Shown here: positions 15,661-24,219 of the stretch, one piece after another
Layout of the letters: each line of letters begins with the position of its first letter
Position numbering within the stretch: the stretch's first letter is position 1
Origin: VXNE01 sp963665455
Lineage (GTDB): Bacteria; Pseudomonadota; Gammaproteobacteria; Pseudomonadales; Azotimanducaceae
DNA length: 64,000 bases
Reading direction: 5' to 3'
Assembly: GCA_963665455.1 (NCBI GenBank)
Contig: OY762279.1
Coordinates: forward strand, 4,836,001-4,900,000
The notes under the pieces: generated by a model
What the model was told of the DNA's origin: nothing
The model's input: only the letters and a program-made list of their open reading frames with translations
The model's database searches: none
Made by a program: the position numbers and the translations under genes

Positions 15661-16931
15661 TGAACGGCTTCGCGATAGAGGCAGAGCCGCTGGGTTCCGA
15701 GACGCCGACGGAGCTTCGGCGCATCCGGATCTCAGCCGGTGAGGAAGTGCTGACTCGTCTGGTCAGAAACGGATCGGAGCACGATGACGCGTTGCAGGCG
15801 CCCCCCGCGCAGCTCGCGTTCTGGCTCGTCGACAACTGGTGGCGAATTCATTTCGAGCCCGTTCCGGCCAGCGGCCCCGACGCTACTTGGAGGCTCGCCC
15901 ACGAAATCTCCTCGATCGGCGGTGGCCATGTCTGGCCCAGGGTCGTCCTTTGGGGCGAGGGGGCACGGCGCGGAGTCGCCGTCCATCCGGAGCCGCTTCC
16001 GGCGCCGGTGCAGTTTCTGGCACATGGAATCCGCTATGTTCCGGGATCCGCCGTCGAGGCAAGCGCAGACGCGTTCATCCGCCAGATGCTCGCAGAGTCG
16101 GTCGAGGACCACGAAGCACTCCGTGCGGAGTACCGGGTCCTTTGCGACGAGCGAGCCGACGAGGACGCGTGTAGGTGGCGGACGGTAGAGGCGATGCTGG
16201 GCTCGGATGTGGACGAAGCCCCGGCCCAGCTCATGGAGGAGTTGGATGGCCTTATGGCGCAATACGGGGAGGAGAGCCTTGAAGAAGCGGTCCTCGCAAA
16301 GCCCGACGACGGTGCCGCGACCGCGCTGAGGTCGGCGGTGGAGGCAACCCGAATGTCCGATGTTCGTGTCGGCCTGCCGGTGCCGCTAGACGCGGTTGCC
16401 TTCGACCGTCGCCCGCACACGGCGCCGTGGGAGGCCGCAGAGCAAGCGGCGGCCTCGCTGCGCGCCAAGCTCTCCCTCGGCGGTCCCGTACTCAACACGC
16501 TGCTAGGCGATGTTTTCGGCGTGGCGCCGCGGGTCTTTCGGCAGCAGTCGGGCCCACCGATCCCCTATGGCCTGCGGATGCGAGAGGAGAAAGGCGACGC
16601 GAACCGCATATCGCTTAACACCGTGCGGTCGCAGGCACGAAGATTCGAGTTCTGCCGCAGCATCGGCGACATGCTCTGGTCTGGGAATGATGGCCTTGGG
16701 CCGGTGTCGGACGCGATGAGCACCCGGCAGAAGTTCCAGCGGGCGTTCGCCCAGAGTTTCCTTTGCCCCTATCCTGAGTTGCTCGACTATTGCGGGCCGG
16801 CACCGGGACAGGACGACGTGGCTGCGGCGGCGCGTCGCTTTCATGTTTCCGAACGGACGATCTGGACGGTGCTCGTCAACAAGAAACGCATTGAGCGAAA
16901 CGAGTTTGTGGAGGCGGTCGGTCTGTCGTAG
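15660..16931 (+). CDS. Degenerate ImmA/IrrE-like protein lacking HExxH
   Basis: 423 residues. The C-terminal third follows the ImmA/IrrE peptidase pattern: a helix in WEAAEQAAASLRAKLSLG, then RRFEFCRSIGDML (327-339), then RQKFQRAFAQSFLCPYPELL, and a final winged-helix-like VAAAARRFHVSERTIWTVLVNK. In active members the second element reads RRFTLAHELGHLL with a zinc-binding HExxH. Here HELGH is replaced by RSIGD, so catalysis is not expected. Known ImmA-type proteases cleave phage or DNA-damage repressors. The N-terminal 230 residues are unassigned. It is coupled to the gene before it (TGATG) and precedes the restriction enzyme by about 120 bp. Confidence 0.6.
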   Translation: MNGFAIEAEPLGSETPTELRRIRISAGEEVLTRLVRNGSEHDDALQAPPAQLAFWLVDNWWRIHFEPVPASGPDATWRLAHEISSIGGGHVWPRVVLWGEGARRGVAVHPEPLPAPVQFLAHGIRYVPGSAVEASADAFIRQMLAESVEDHEALRAEYRVLCDERADEDACRWRTVEAMLGSDVDEAPAQLMEELDGLMAQYGEESLEEAVLAKPDDGAATALRSAVEATRMSDVRVGLPVPLDAVAFDRRPHTAPWEAAEQAAASLRAKLSLGGPVLNTLLGDVFGVAPRVFRQQSGPPIPYGLRMREEKGDANRISLNTVRSQARRFEFCRSIGDMLWSGNDGLGPVSDAMSTRQKFQRAFAQSFLCPYPELLDYCGPAPGQDDVAAAARRFHVSERTIWTVLVNKKRIERNEFVEAVGLS

Positions 16932-17049
16932 CAGTCCGGCTGGCGCCACCGAAGGTCGCCCTGACGGTCGCTGCCTCTCACCCAGCCCAAGCCGTTCCAG
17001 CACGGCGTCGGGCTTGCAAACGGAGCGGCAGTAGAGGACAACGGGCGCA

Positions 17050-20000
17050 ATGAGTGGACCGAACAAGAAGCTGGTGGCCGCGGTGGAGGCCTACTTCGCC
17101 GATCTCCGCTGCGTGAGCGCGTCTGGCGGCGCGACCAGCGAGCGATCACGTTACGGTCCGCTGGCCGGGCTGCTCGACGCCGTGGGCGCCACGTGTAAGC
17201 CCAAGGTCTTCTGCGTCCAAGAACCAGCGGACCAAGGCGCCGGACATCCCGACTTCGGACTCTACACGGGCCGGCAGGTGCAGAAGGGGCGCCCACGGGG
17301 AGGCCAGTTGCCCGAACACGGCGTGGTGGAGGTGAAGTCCGCCGACGAGGATGCATCGGTCACTGCGGAGGGCGAACAGGTCGAACGATATCGACTCCGT
17401 TACGGGACGGTGTTGGTGACGAATACCCGGGACTTCGTGCTGGTCGGGGAAGACGCGACCGGGCAACGCGCCAAGCTCGAGCGCTTCAAACTGGCGGCCA
17501 ACGCGGACGAGTTTGAGCGGCGCCTCGAAAAGCCTCGGGCGTTCGCCCGCGAAGTCGGTGCGGGCCTCGGCGAGTACCTTGCGCGTGCACTCTCGCATCG
17601 CGCCGCCCTTGCGGAGCCCAAGGATCTCGCCTGGCTCCTCGCCTCCTATGCCCGAGACGGCCTTAGCCGCGTCGAGGCGGCGGGTGAGTCCTCTTCTCTC
17701 GAAGTAGTGCACAAGGCGCTGGAAGACGCCCTAGGCGTCCGCTTCGAAGGCGACCGCGGCACCGCTTTCTTCCGGTCGACGCTGGTGCAAACGCTGTTCT
17801 ACGGCGTCTTCTCGGCATGGGTCCTCTGGGCGAGGCAAACGCCTGCGCCCACTGGCCGATTCCTTTGGCGTGAAGCAGTCTGGTACCTGCGGGCGCCGGT
17901 ACTACGGGCGCTGTTTCAGCAGCTATCGGACCCCGGACGCTTGCAGCCGCTGGGCCTCGTCGAGGTACTGGACTGGAGTGCCGCCGCGCTCGACCGGGTG
18001 GACCGCGGGGCGTTCTTCTCCCGCTTCGACGAGGGCGAGGCGGTCCCGTACTTCTACGAGCCGTTCCTTGCGGCCTTCGACCCGGAACTGCGCAAGCAGC
18101 TTGGGGTCTGGTACACGCCGTCCGAGGTCGTCAAGTACATGGTGGCTCGCGTCGACAAGGCGTTGAAGGACGATCTCGGCATCCCGGATGGGCTTGCCGG
18201 AGAGAACGTCTACGTGCTGGATCCGTGCTGCGGGACAGGGGCCTATGTGTCTGAGGTGTTGCGCCGCATTGCGGCTAATCTCGAAGGTCAGGGGTACGGA
18301 GCCCTAACGGGCGCTCGCGTGAAAAGCGCCGCGATGGAGCGCGTGTTCGGGTTTGAGATCATGCCCGCTCCGTTCGTCGTGGCGCACCTTCAGGTCGGCC
18401 GGACCCTACAGGAGCTCGGCGCACCGTTGTCGGACGCCGAGGACGAACGCGCTGGGGTGTTTCTGACCAACGCGCTCACCGGGTGGGGATTGCCCGCGAC
18501 GGAGAAGTTGGTCTTTCCGGAACTGGAGGACGAACGCGACCGGGCGGAGCGCGTGAAGCAGCACAGGCCTATCCTCGTGATCTTGGGCAACCCACCCTAT
18601 GACGGATACGCGGGCATGGCCGTGGACGAGGAAAGGGAACTGACGGAAGCCTACCGCGAGACGCGGAGGGTGAGACGACCGGAAGGCCAAGGGCTGAACG
18701 ATCCCTATGTCCGCTTTTTCCGCATGGCCGAGCGTCGGATCGCGGAAAAGACCGGCCAAGGCGTCGTCTGCTTCATTTCGAATTACTCGTGGCTCGATCG
18801 ACTTTCGTTCACCGGGATGCGCGAGCGTTACCTTGAGACGTTCGACGAGATTCGCATTGACTGCTTGAACGGCGATAGGTACGAGACGGGCAAGACCGCG
18901 CCGGACGGCTCGCCGGACCCCAGCATTTTCTCGACAGCGGGCGACCCCGTTGGGATTCAGGTAGGCACGGCCATTGCCACTCTGGTGCGCAAGCCCGACC
19001 ATTCGTCTGCCGACACGGTGGGCTTTCGACACCTCTGGGGTCAGACGAAGCGTTCCCAGCTAGTTTCGACGGCCGACGCGGAGCCGAGCGCGCTTTACGA
19101 AGCCGTTGAACCGGTGTTGCAGCTTGGCCTTCCGTTCAGGCGTACCGTCGTCAGCTCCAACTGGTTCAACTGGCCGTGCCTACCCGACCTGTTCGAACTG
19201 TCGTTTCCTGGCGTCAAGACCAGCCGTGACAAGTTTCTCGTCGACGTAGACCTGCAAAGCCTCAAGCAACGGCTCGTCGACTACTTTGATCCTGGTCTGA
19301 GCGATAGGGAGATCGAGCGACGCTATCCCTCCGTCATGAAGGAGAGCGCTAGGTTCGACGCCTCAGCGGTGCGCGAAACACTGTTGAAGCGAGGCGGCCC
19401 CGACGACAACAGTTTCGTCCGATTCGCCTACCGCCCTTTCGACAATCGTTGGCTCTACTGGGAGAACGAGACGAAGCTCCTCGATGAGAAGCGGGCGGAA
19501 TACCAACCCCACGTCTTCGAGGGCAACTTGTGGATCGAAGCGCGGGAGCACGAGGCTAGAGAAACCTTCTCCCGCGGTACCGCCGCCCGCCACTTAGCGG
19601 ACAACTTTGGGAACGGGCTCTCCAGTTGGTTCCCCGCTTGGCGCCGTGAGGATGGAAAGGTCAAGGAGAATCTGAGACAGCCCAGATACGTTGGAGAGGA
19701 GACGGTCCAACACTATCTGGAACGCCTCGGGCTCGGTGTGGACGACCTGTTCCACCATGTGTTGGCGGTACTGCATGATCCGGTGTACAGGGAGACCAAC
19801 GCCGACGCGCTACGCATGGGATGGCCGCGTATTCCACTCCCGGACTGGCCGGACGGACGAGCGAACGGCGCTGCAACCGCGCTTCGGAGATCGGCAGCGC
19901 GAGGGCGCGAACTGGCCGCGCTGCTTGACGCAGATACCAAAATCCTAGGCGTCACGCATGGTAAGCGGAGACCGGAACTAGCAGCCATCGGAGTCCCTGC

Positions 20001-20409
20001 CACGGTCGGCGAGCGCAACATGATGGGAGAGGACTTCGCGGTGGTAGCGGGATGGGGCCGCTTCGGATCAGGTGATGCCGTAATGCCGGGTAAGGGCAAG
20101 GCCGTGGAACGGGATTACTCGCGGCCAGAGCGTTCCGCGTTGGGTGACGCCGTGGCCGTACTCGGCGAAAGCACCTTCGACATCTACCTGAACGACGCCG
20201 CCTTCTGGCGAAACGTGCCAGCAGACGTTTGGTGCTACAGGCTCGGCGGCTACCAAGTCCTCAAGAAATGGCTGTCGTACCGGGAGCAAACCGTCCTCGG
20301 CCGATCATTGCGCCCCGAAGAGATACAGCACTTCTGCGAAACCGTCCGCAGGATTAGCGCGATATTGATGATCACGCGGTCGAAGGGCTCCGCGTCGGGT
20401 TTCTGGTGA
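17050..20409 (+). CDS. Single-chain restriction-methylation enzyme, type ISP-like without helicase
   Basis: 1119 residues. The N-terminal nuclease domain shows a PD-(D/E)xK pattern: HPD with Asp68, then Glu94-Val-Lys96. The methyltransferase core has motif I VLDPCCGTGAYV (389-400) and catalytic NPPY (514-517), typical of N6-adenine methylation. The C-terminal half resembles the specificity domain of type ISP enzymes. Unlike LlaGI-type ISP enzymes there is no SF2 helicase between nuclease and methylase, so it is closer to a type IIG layout. The start has AGAGGA 11 bases upstream. The last 12 residues diverge from the usual family end, where the gene runs into a PIN-domain fragment. Confidence 0.8.
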   Translation: MSGPNKKLVAAVEAYFADLRCVSASGGATSERSRYGPLAGLLDAVGATCKPKVFCVQEPADQGAGHPDFGLYTGRQVQKGRPRGGQLPEHGVVEVKSADEDASVTAEGEQVERYRLRYGTVLVTNTRDFVLVGEDATGQRAKLERFKLAANADEFERRLEKPRAFAREVGAGLGEYLARALSHRAALAEPKDLAWLLASYARDGLSRVEAAGESSSLEVVHKALEDALGVRFEGDRGTAFFRSTLVQTLFYGVFSAWVLWARQTPAPTGRFLWREAVWYLRAPVLRALFQQLSDPGRLQPLGLVEVLDWSAAALDRVDRGAFFSRFDEGEAVPYFYEPFLAAFDPELRKQLGVWYTPSEVVKYMVARVDKALKDDLGIPDGLAGENVYVLDPCCGTGAYVSEVLRRIAANLEGQGYGALTGARVKSAAMERVFGFEIMPAPFVVAHLQVGRTLQELGAPLSDAEDERAGVFLTNALTGWGLPATEKLVFPELEDERDRAERVKQHRPILVILGNPPYDGYAGMAVDEERELTEAYRETRRVRRPEGQGLNDPYVRFFRMAERRIAEKTGQGVVCFISNYSWLDRLSFTGMRERYLETFDEIRIDCLNGDRYETGKTAPDGSPDPSIFSTAGDPVGIQVGTAIATLVRKPDHSSADTVGFRHLWGQTKRSQLVSTADAEPSALYEAVEPVLQLGLPFRRTVVSSNWFNWPCLPDLFELSFPGVKTSRDKFLVDVDLQSLKQRLVDYFDPGLSDREIERRYPSVMKESARFDASAVRETLLKRGGPDDNSFVRFAYRPFDNRWLYWENETKLLDEKRAEYQPHVFEGNLWIEAREHEARETFSRGTAARHLADNFGNGLSSWFPAWRREDGKVKENLRQPRYVGEETVQHYLERLGLGVDDLFHHVLAVLHDPVYRETNADALRMGWPRIPLPDWPDGRANGAATALRRSAARGRELAALLDADTKILGVTHGKRRPELAAIGVPATVGERNMMGEDFAVVAGWGRFGSGDAVMPGKGKAVERDYSRPERSALGDAVAVLGESTFDIYLNDAAFWRNVPADVWCYRLGGYQVLKKWLSYREQTVLGRSLRPEEIQHFCETVRRISAILMITRSKGSASGFW

Positions 20410-20549
20410 CATGGAACTTCCGCCACATCGCGAACGCGGCAATGAGAGTCCCAATCGAAAGCGCGTGCAGACAGGCGGGCTACAACCCGCCAGTCATCTG
20501 CACGCCCAACGAGCTGATGGAGGCCAGCCATGGAGACGAGCCAGACTGA
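20358..20549 (+). pseudogene. PIN-domain nuclease C-terminal fragment
   Basis: The frame, open from 20358 with no start codon, reads RVGFLVTWNFRHIANA, QAGYNPPVICTPNELMEA and ends at TGA 20549. LVTWNFRHIANA...ICTPxELM is a well-known C-terminal signature of a VapC-like PIN protein class. The catalytic N-terminal acids are missing. The fragment overlaps the 3' end of the restriction gene in another frame and runs 20 bases into the intact small gene at 20530, which is the usual position of its partner. A deletion probably fused the restriction gene to this toxin. Confidence 0.65.
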
Positions 20550-20724
20550 TCCGATCATCGCGGAAGTTCGAGAGATTCGCGACCGATTTGCCGCAGCCCT
20601 CGACTACGACGTAGGAGCGATCTTCCGCAAGATACAGGAGATGCAGGACGAGTCCGGACGCGACTACGTCACCTACCCCGGGCGGCGGGTCGTTGCCAGC
20701 CCCGACGAATCTCGGGCCGGTTGA
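20530..20724 (+). CDS. Small conserved protein, partner of a PIN-type toxin
   Basis: 64 residues: TDPIIAEVREIRDRFAAALDYDVGAIFRKIQ, then SGRDYVTYPGRR. Proteins with this TDPIxxEVRxIRDxxAxxxxYDxxAIF core commonly sit directly after PIN genes carrying the LTWN-RHIANA signature, which suggests an antitoxin role. Here the overlapping PIN gene is only a fragment, so the partner is orphaned. The functional assignment rests on remembered gene context. Confidence 0.55.
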   Translation: METSQTDPIIAEVREIRDRFAAALDYDVGAIFRKIQEMQDESGRDYVTYPGRRVVASPDESRAG

Positions 20725-20774
20725 GCAACCGTCGCGTCTACGTATCGTGGCACCGACAAGTGGGGTAGTGGTGC

Positions 20775-21005
20775 CTCTTCCCGCTTCCACCTGGACCAGA
20801 TCGATATCCTCGGAGTAGCGCCCCGCCGGGGTGAGATAGAGCTTTACAGCGCCGTCCCGCCACGGAACGCGAGGGACCGGGCGAGCAGCGAACGCGAGAA
20901 CATCTCGACCAGCGCCCTGCTGATCACGAGATCCTGCTCGACCTGGGAATCCTCAACCCACGGCGCGTTCGCGCGCCAGGCCGTCACATAGTCGCGGGGA
21001 ATCAC
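20775..21005 (-). pseudogene. AbiEii-type nucleotidyltransferase toxin, frameshifted and truncated
   Basis: A GTG start at 21005 overlaps the AbiEi stop (GTGA) and opens IPRDYVTAWRANAPWVEDSQ, then QDLVISRALVEMFS, then LAFRGGTAL, the nucleotidyltransferase GG motif, followed at once by TAA (20844). In the next frame the sequence resumes as KLYLTPAGRYSEDIDLVQV, including the catalytic DxD. GCG CTG TA- AAG CTC differs from the expected GCG CTG TAC AAG CTC by one missing base. Similarity stops after about 75 residues, so the gene is truncated as well. The toxin is dead unless the missing base is a sequencing error, and even then the C-terminus is absent. Confidence 0.75.
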
Positions 21006-21802
21006 GCCTCCACCTCGACGCGTGCGTTGACGAACAGCCGCCAATCGCTCGAACGCGCCGCCCCCTCGACCGGCGCGGACGGCAGTAGCCTCGTGTAGTT
21101 GCGGGCGTGCTGTCGCACGTAGTCCTTGAGCGGGCCGCATCTCGCGCCCGCGCCGACGAACTCAAGCAGATACCCGAGCCGTTGGGCCCACCGCACCGAA
21201 GCGGCCCGCGCCGCATCGACGAGTAGTCCCGGGGCCATTTGCTCCGACAGTTCGGAGACCATCCCCGCGACTCGGTCGACGCCGCCGGCGCGACCCATGA
21301 AACCCACCAGATCCACCGCCGTCGCCTCGACCGTCGACGCGAGGACGGTTCCGCGCGGACTCTCGAACGTCGCCAGGGGCACCTTGGCCAACCTCGCCCG
21401 CCCGACGAAATCCACGCCCACCGCACCGCACCGGATCGGCTTCCGGGCCCTGTCTACCATCACCTGGAACACCTGTGGCCGATGGTGGGCGGCGCCGTGA
21501 TACTGCGCCGCCGACAGCAGGCCCACGTAGTAGCGCATGCCGCGATGCTCCATGAGCGCGGGAACGAACTGGTCCGGAGGCAGGCACCCAAGCGCACGAT
21601 ACTCAGGCGGTACGACCACGTAGAAGCCTCGTCCCGGGCTTGCGATCTCGCCGCGCTTCGCTAGCCGCCACAGCGACTGGGTCGCGGCCGCCGCCGATAC
21701 GCCGAGGGCCGAACGGAACTCCGACGACGTGAAGTGGTACCGTCCGTGCGCGGCGAACTCCACCACCAAATCTCTCGCTCGGACTGCACTCGACGCACAC
21801 AT
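21002..21802 (-). CDS. AbiEi-family antitoxin (type IV toxin-antitoxin)
   Basis: 266 residues. The N-terminal winged helix (HFTSSEFRSALGVSAAAATQSLWRLAKRG, with a GRGFYVVVPPEYR wing) and the following region (FVPALMEHRGMRYYVGLLSAAQYHGAAHHRP) are typical of the AbiEi_4-type antitoxin that represses and neutralises an AbiEii nucleotidyltransferase. The frame is intact and overlaps the ruined toxin gene downstream (GTGA). Its promoter region is conspicuously AT-rich and carries an inverted repeat. It differs in sequence from the AbiEi protein at 12337, so the window once held at least two unrelated AbiE modules. Confidence 0.85.
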   Translation of the reverse strand: MCASSAVRARDLVVEFAAHGRYHFTSSEFRSALGVSAAAATQSLWRLAKRGEIASPGRGFYVVVPPEYRALGCLPPDQFVPALMEHRGMRYYVGLLSAAQYHGAAHHRPQVFQVMVDRARKPIRCGAVGVDFVGRARLAKVPLATFESPRGTVLASTVEATAVDLVGFMGRAGGVDRVAGMVSELSEQMAPGLLVDAARAASVRWAQRLGYLLEFVGAGARCGPLKDYVRQHARNYTRLLPSAPVEGAARSSDWRLFVNARVEVEA

Positions 21803-21811
21803 TGCTCATTC

Positions 21812-21834
21812 AAAATATCACTTGACGTTATTTT
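21812..21834. promoter_or_regulatory. AT-rich inverted repeat upstream of AbiEi, possible operator
   Basis: AAAATA (21812-21817) and TATTTT (21829-21834) form a perfect inverted repeat with an 11-base spacer, 10 to 32 bases upstream of the AbiEi ATG at 21802. The local sequence is strikingly AT-rich against the background. Autorepression through such repeats is known for AbiEi. This is a positional inference. Confidence 0.35.
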
Positions 21835-22038
21835 AGGAAATAGAAGTTTGCGTCCGGGGCTGTGCAATCTCATGCCGCGAGCCCTCCCGCCTAGTTCCCG
21901 GCGGCGACCCGAGGTGGCTCTGGTCGATCCATCTTCATCGTCTCGGCAGAGACGCCGTTGGGAACAGGCACGCAAAGGCGCCGCGCTCCCGCTGCCTCGT
22001 CTTGAGGTGGACGAAAGCAGTGCGTTGAGCTGGGTGTT
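21835..22038. other. Spacer without recognised genes
   Basis: Between the AbiEi promoter and the tRNA-Asp gene I see no convincing gene, repeat or terminator. This marks the right-hand edge of the accessory region. Confidence 0.3.
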
Positions 22039-22116
22039 TGGCGGAGCGGACGGGACTCGAACCCGCGACCCCTGGCGTGACAGGCCAGTATTCTAAACCG
22101 ACTGAACTACCGCTCC
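22039..22116 (-). tRNA. tRNA-Asp (GTC)
   Basis: On the minus strand the gene begins GGAGCGG and ends CCGCTCCG-CCA with encoded CCA. The anticodon arm is CTGGC-CTGTCAC-GCCAG (anticodon GTC), and the T arm contains GGTTCGAGTCC. At 78 nt it is slightly long because of the D loop. It lies 11 bp downstream of tRNA-Val and is presumably cotranscribed. Confidence 0.95.
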
Positions 22117-22127
22117 GTATGGGAACC

Positions 22128-22203
22128 TGGTGGGTGTTGCAGGGCTTGAACCTGCGACCTACGGCTTGTAGGGCCGTCGCTCTCCCAACTGAGCTAAACA
22201 CCC
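22128..22203 (-). tRNA. tRNA-Val (TAC)
   Basis: A 76-nt cloverleaf on the minus strand, from GGGTGTT to AACACCC-A-CCA with encoded CCA. The anticodon arm is ACGGC-CCTACAA-GCCGT (anticodon TAC), and the T arm contains GGTTCAAGCCC. A strong promoter precedes it. The tRNA-Val/tRNA-Asp pairing is common in gammaproteobacteria. Confidence 0.95.
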
Positions 22204-22221
22204 CGCGCCAGCGGAGGCGCT

Positions 22222-22249
22222 ATCTTACGGTCGGGGCGGAGGTTGTCAA
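22222..22249 (-). promoter_or_regulatory. Sigma-70-type promoter of the tRNA-Val/tRNA-Asp unit
   Basis: On the minus strand TTGACA (complement of 22244-22249) and TAAGAT (complement of 22222-22227) are separated by 16 bp. The -10 box lies about 20 bases before the tRNA-Val 5' end. This is the best consensus promoter in the window, as expected for a stable RNA gene. Confidence 0.7.
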
Positions 22250-22367
22250 TCGCCGTGGCCGCCCTCGAACGGGGCGGCGAGCAGTCTCGGCACGAACTGA
22301 ACAAGCTCGCGTGACCTCCAAGGCCGGCCCCGCACGGGGCACCCCGCACCTTCGCCGCACACCCCTC

Positions 22368-24149
22368 CTACATCAACGGCACCGGCTCAAACTGCTCCTC
22401 CTCCAGCCCCATCACCGCATCCGCCCCCGCCTCCATCGCCGCCAGACAGGCTCCGGCGCGGGGCAGCACGGATTCGTTGTAGAACCGCGCCGTCACGAGC
22501 TTCGCCTCAAGGAACGACCGTTCCGAATCCCCCGCCGCGAGCCGCGCCCGAGCCGCCAACGCACCGCGCAGGGACTGGTGCGCACCACAGACGATGCCGC
22601 ACAGCATCAGGAAGTGAAACGACACCGCCCCCGGAACGGTAAAGTCGTTCCCGCCGTTCTCCAACAACCAGTCGAGCCCGCGCTCAAGCTGCCCCACGCT
22701 GGATCGAAAACCCGATAGCTGGTCGGGCAAGGAGGCTTCGAGTTCGGCCTCTGTCTCCCGCATCTCCTCGATCAACTCCCGCAGCGCCGTCCCGCCGTCG
22801 CGCAACACTTTCCGCCCCACGAGGTCGGCGGCCTGGATGCCGGTCGTGCCCTCGTAGATGGTGGTGATGCGCACGTCCCGGTAGTGCTGCGCGGCCCCGG
22901 TCTCCTCGACGAAGCCCATGCCGCCGAACACCTGCAATGCGAGCGACGCGACCTGTTGCCCGGTCTCGGTGATCCACGCCTTGATGATGGGGGTCATTAG
23001 GTCGGCGCGGGCCTGATGCCGCGTGCGGGCGTCGCCGTGGGCACCGGTGGCGAGGTCGAGATGACGTGCGCCCGCATAGGCGACGGCGCGCATCGCCTCG
23101 ATCTGGGCCTTCATCTCCATCAGCATGCGGCGCACGTCCGCGTGATGGATGATGGTCACGGGGCCGTCGCTGCCGGGCAGGCTGCCCTGGCGGCGTTCGC
23201 GGGCGTATTCCAGCGCGTGCTGGTAGGCCCGCTCGGCGACGGCGAGGCCCTGCACGCCCACGCTGATCCGCGCGTGATTCATCATCGTGAACATGCACGC
23301 GAGCCCCTGGTTGGGTTCGCCGACGAGATAGCCCACGGCATTGTCGTACTCCATCACGCACGTGGGGCTGCCGTGGATGCCGAGCTTCCCCTCGAGGGAC
23401 AGGGCGCGCACGCCGTTGCGCTGACCGAGGGAACCGTCGGCGTTCAGCAGCACCTTCGGCACCAGGAACAACGAGATGCCGCGCACCCCCGGCGGCGCGT
23501 CGGGCAGCCGCGCGAGCACGAGGTGCACGATGTTCTCCGCCATGTCGTGGTCGCCGTAGGTGATGAAGATCTTCTGGCCGCTCACGCGATAGGCGTCGCC
23601 GTCGGGGACCGCGGTGCTGCGGATGAGCGCGAGGTCCGATCCGGCCTGGGGCTCCGTCAGGTTCATCGTGCCGGTCCAGGTGCCGGAGATCAGGTTCGGC
23701 AGCCAGGTGGCCTTGAGTGTGGGGTCCGCGTGTTCCTCGATAGCGTGTACGGCGCCCCCGGCGAGCAGTGCGCAGTTCGACCAAGCGAGGTTGGCCGACT
23801 GCCAGAGCTCCGAGACCGCGATGGAGAGGAGCGCCGGCAAGCCTTGCCCACCGTATTCGGGGTCCGCGTCGAGACTCGACCAGCCGCCGTCGCGGAATTG
23901 GCCGTACGCTTCGCGAAAGCCGGCCGGGACGTGTACGCCCTCATCATCGATTCGGGCACCTTCGTGGTCGCCGGCCGGGTTCGTCGGCGCGATGACCTCC
24001 TCCGCGAGGGTTCCCGCCTCCTTTAGCACCGCACGCGCGAAATCCGGCGTCGCGTCCTCCCAGCCCGGCAGGGCGTTGATCTCCGTCCAATGCGCGAGGT
24101 CCTCCAGAACGAACCAGATGTCGCGCGTGGGCGCCCGATATGCCGTCAT
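22368..24149 (-). CDS. Acyl-CoA dehydrogenase, DmdC/FadE-like with extended C-terminus
   Basis: 593 residues from the ATG at 24149, which has AGAGGAAGAGC just upstream. An FAD-dependent acyl-CoA dehydrogenase of the enlarged subfamily that includes 3-methylmercaptopropionyl-CoA dehydrogenase. Landmarks are MNLTEPQAGSDL, SGQKIFITYGDHD, FGGMGFVEETG and the catalytic region TTIYEGTTGIQAADL, followed by a C-terminal helical extension. Substrate specificity cannot be fixed from sequence alone. The isovaleryl-CoA dehydrogenase gene lies just upstream on the same strand with a 70-bp gap, so the two may be cotranscribed for acyl-CoA catabolism. Confidence 0.85.
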   Translation of the reverse strand: MTAYRAPTRDIWFVLEDLAHWTEINALPGWEDATPDFARAVLKEAGTLAEEVIAPTNPAGDHEGARIDDEGVHVPAGFREAYGQFRDGGWSSLDADPEYGGQGLPALLSIAVSELWQSANLAWSNCALLAGGAVHAIEEHADPTLKATWLPNLISGTWTGTMNLTEPQAGSDLALIRSTAVPDGDAYRVSGQKIFITYGDHDMAENIVHLVLARLPDAPPGVRGISLFLVPKVLLNADGSLGQRNGVRALSLEGKLGIHGSPTCVMEYDNAVGYLVGEPNQGLACMFTMMNHARISVGVQGLAVAERAYQHALEYARERRQGSLPGSDGPVTIIHHADVRRMLMEMKAQIEAMRAVAYAGARHLDLATGAHGDARTRHQARADLMTPIIKAWITETGQQVASLALQVFGGMGFVEETGAAQHYRDVRITTIYEGTTGIQAADLVGRKVLRDGGTALRELIEEMRETEAELEASLPDQLSGFRSSVGQLERGLDWLLENGGNDFTVPGAVSFHFLMLCGIVCGAHQSLRGALAARARLAAGDSERSFLEAKLVTARFYNESVLPRAGACLAAMEAGADAVMGLEEEQFEPVPLM

Positions 24150-24219
24150 CGAATGCTCTTCCTCTTTTCTTGCCCGCCAGCCGCCTCGGTCACGCTGAAG
24201 CGGCTCCGAGGCCATGGGT

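Noticed and set aside
13425..22203. A single integrated element bounded by tRNA attachment sites
   Set aside because: No integrase gene and no repeated tRNA 3' end were found, so the region is better described as an accumulation of accessory genes between tRNA loci.
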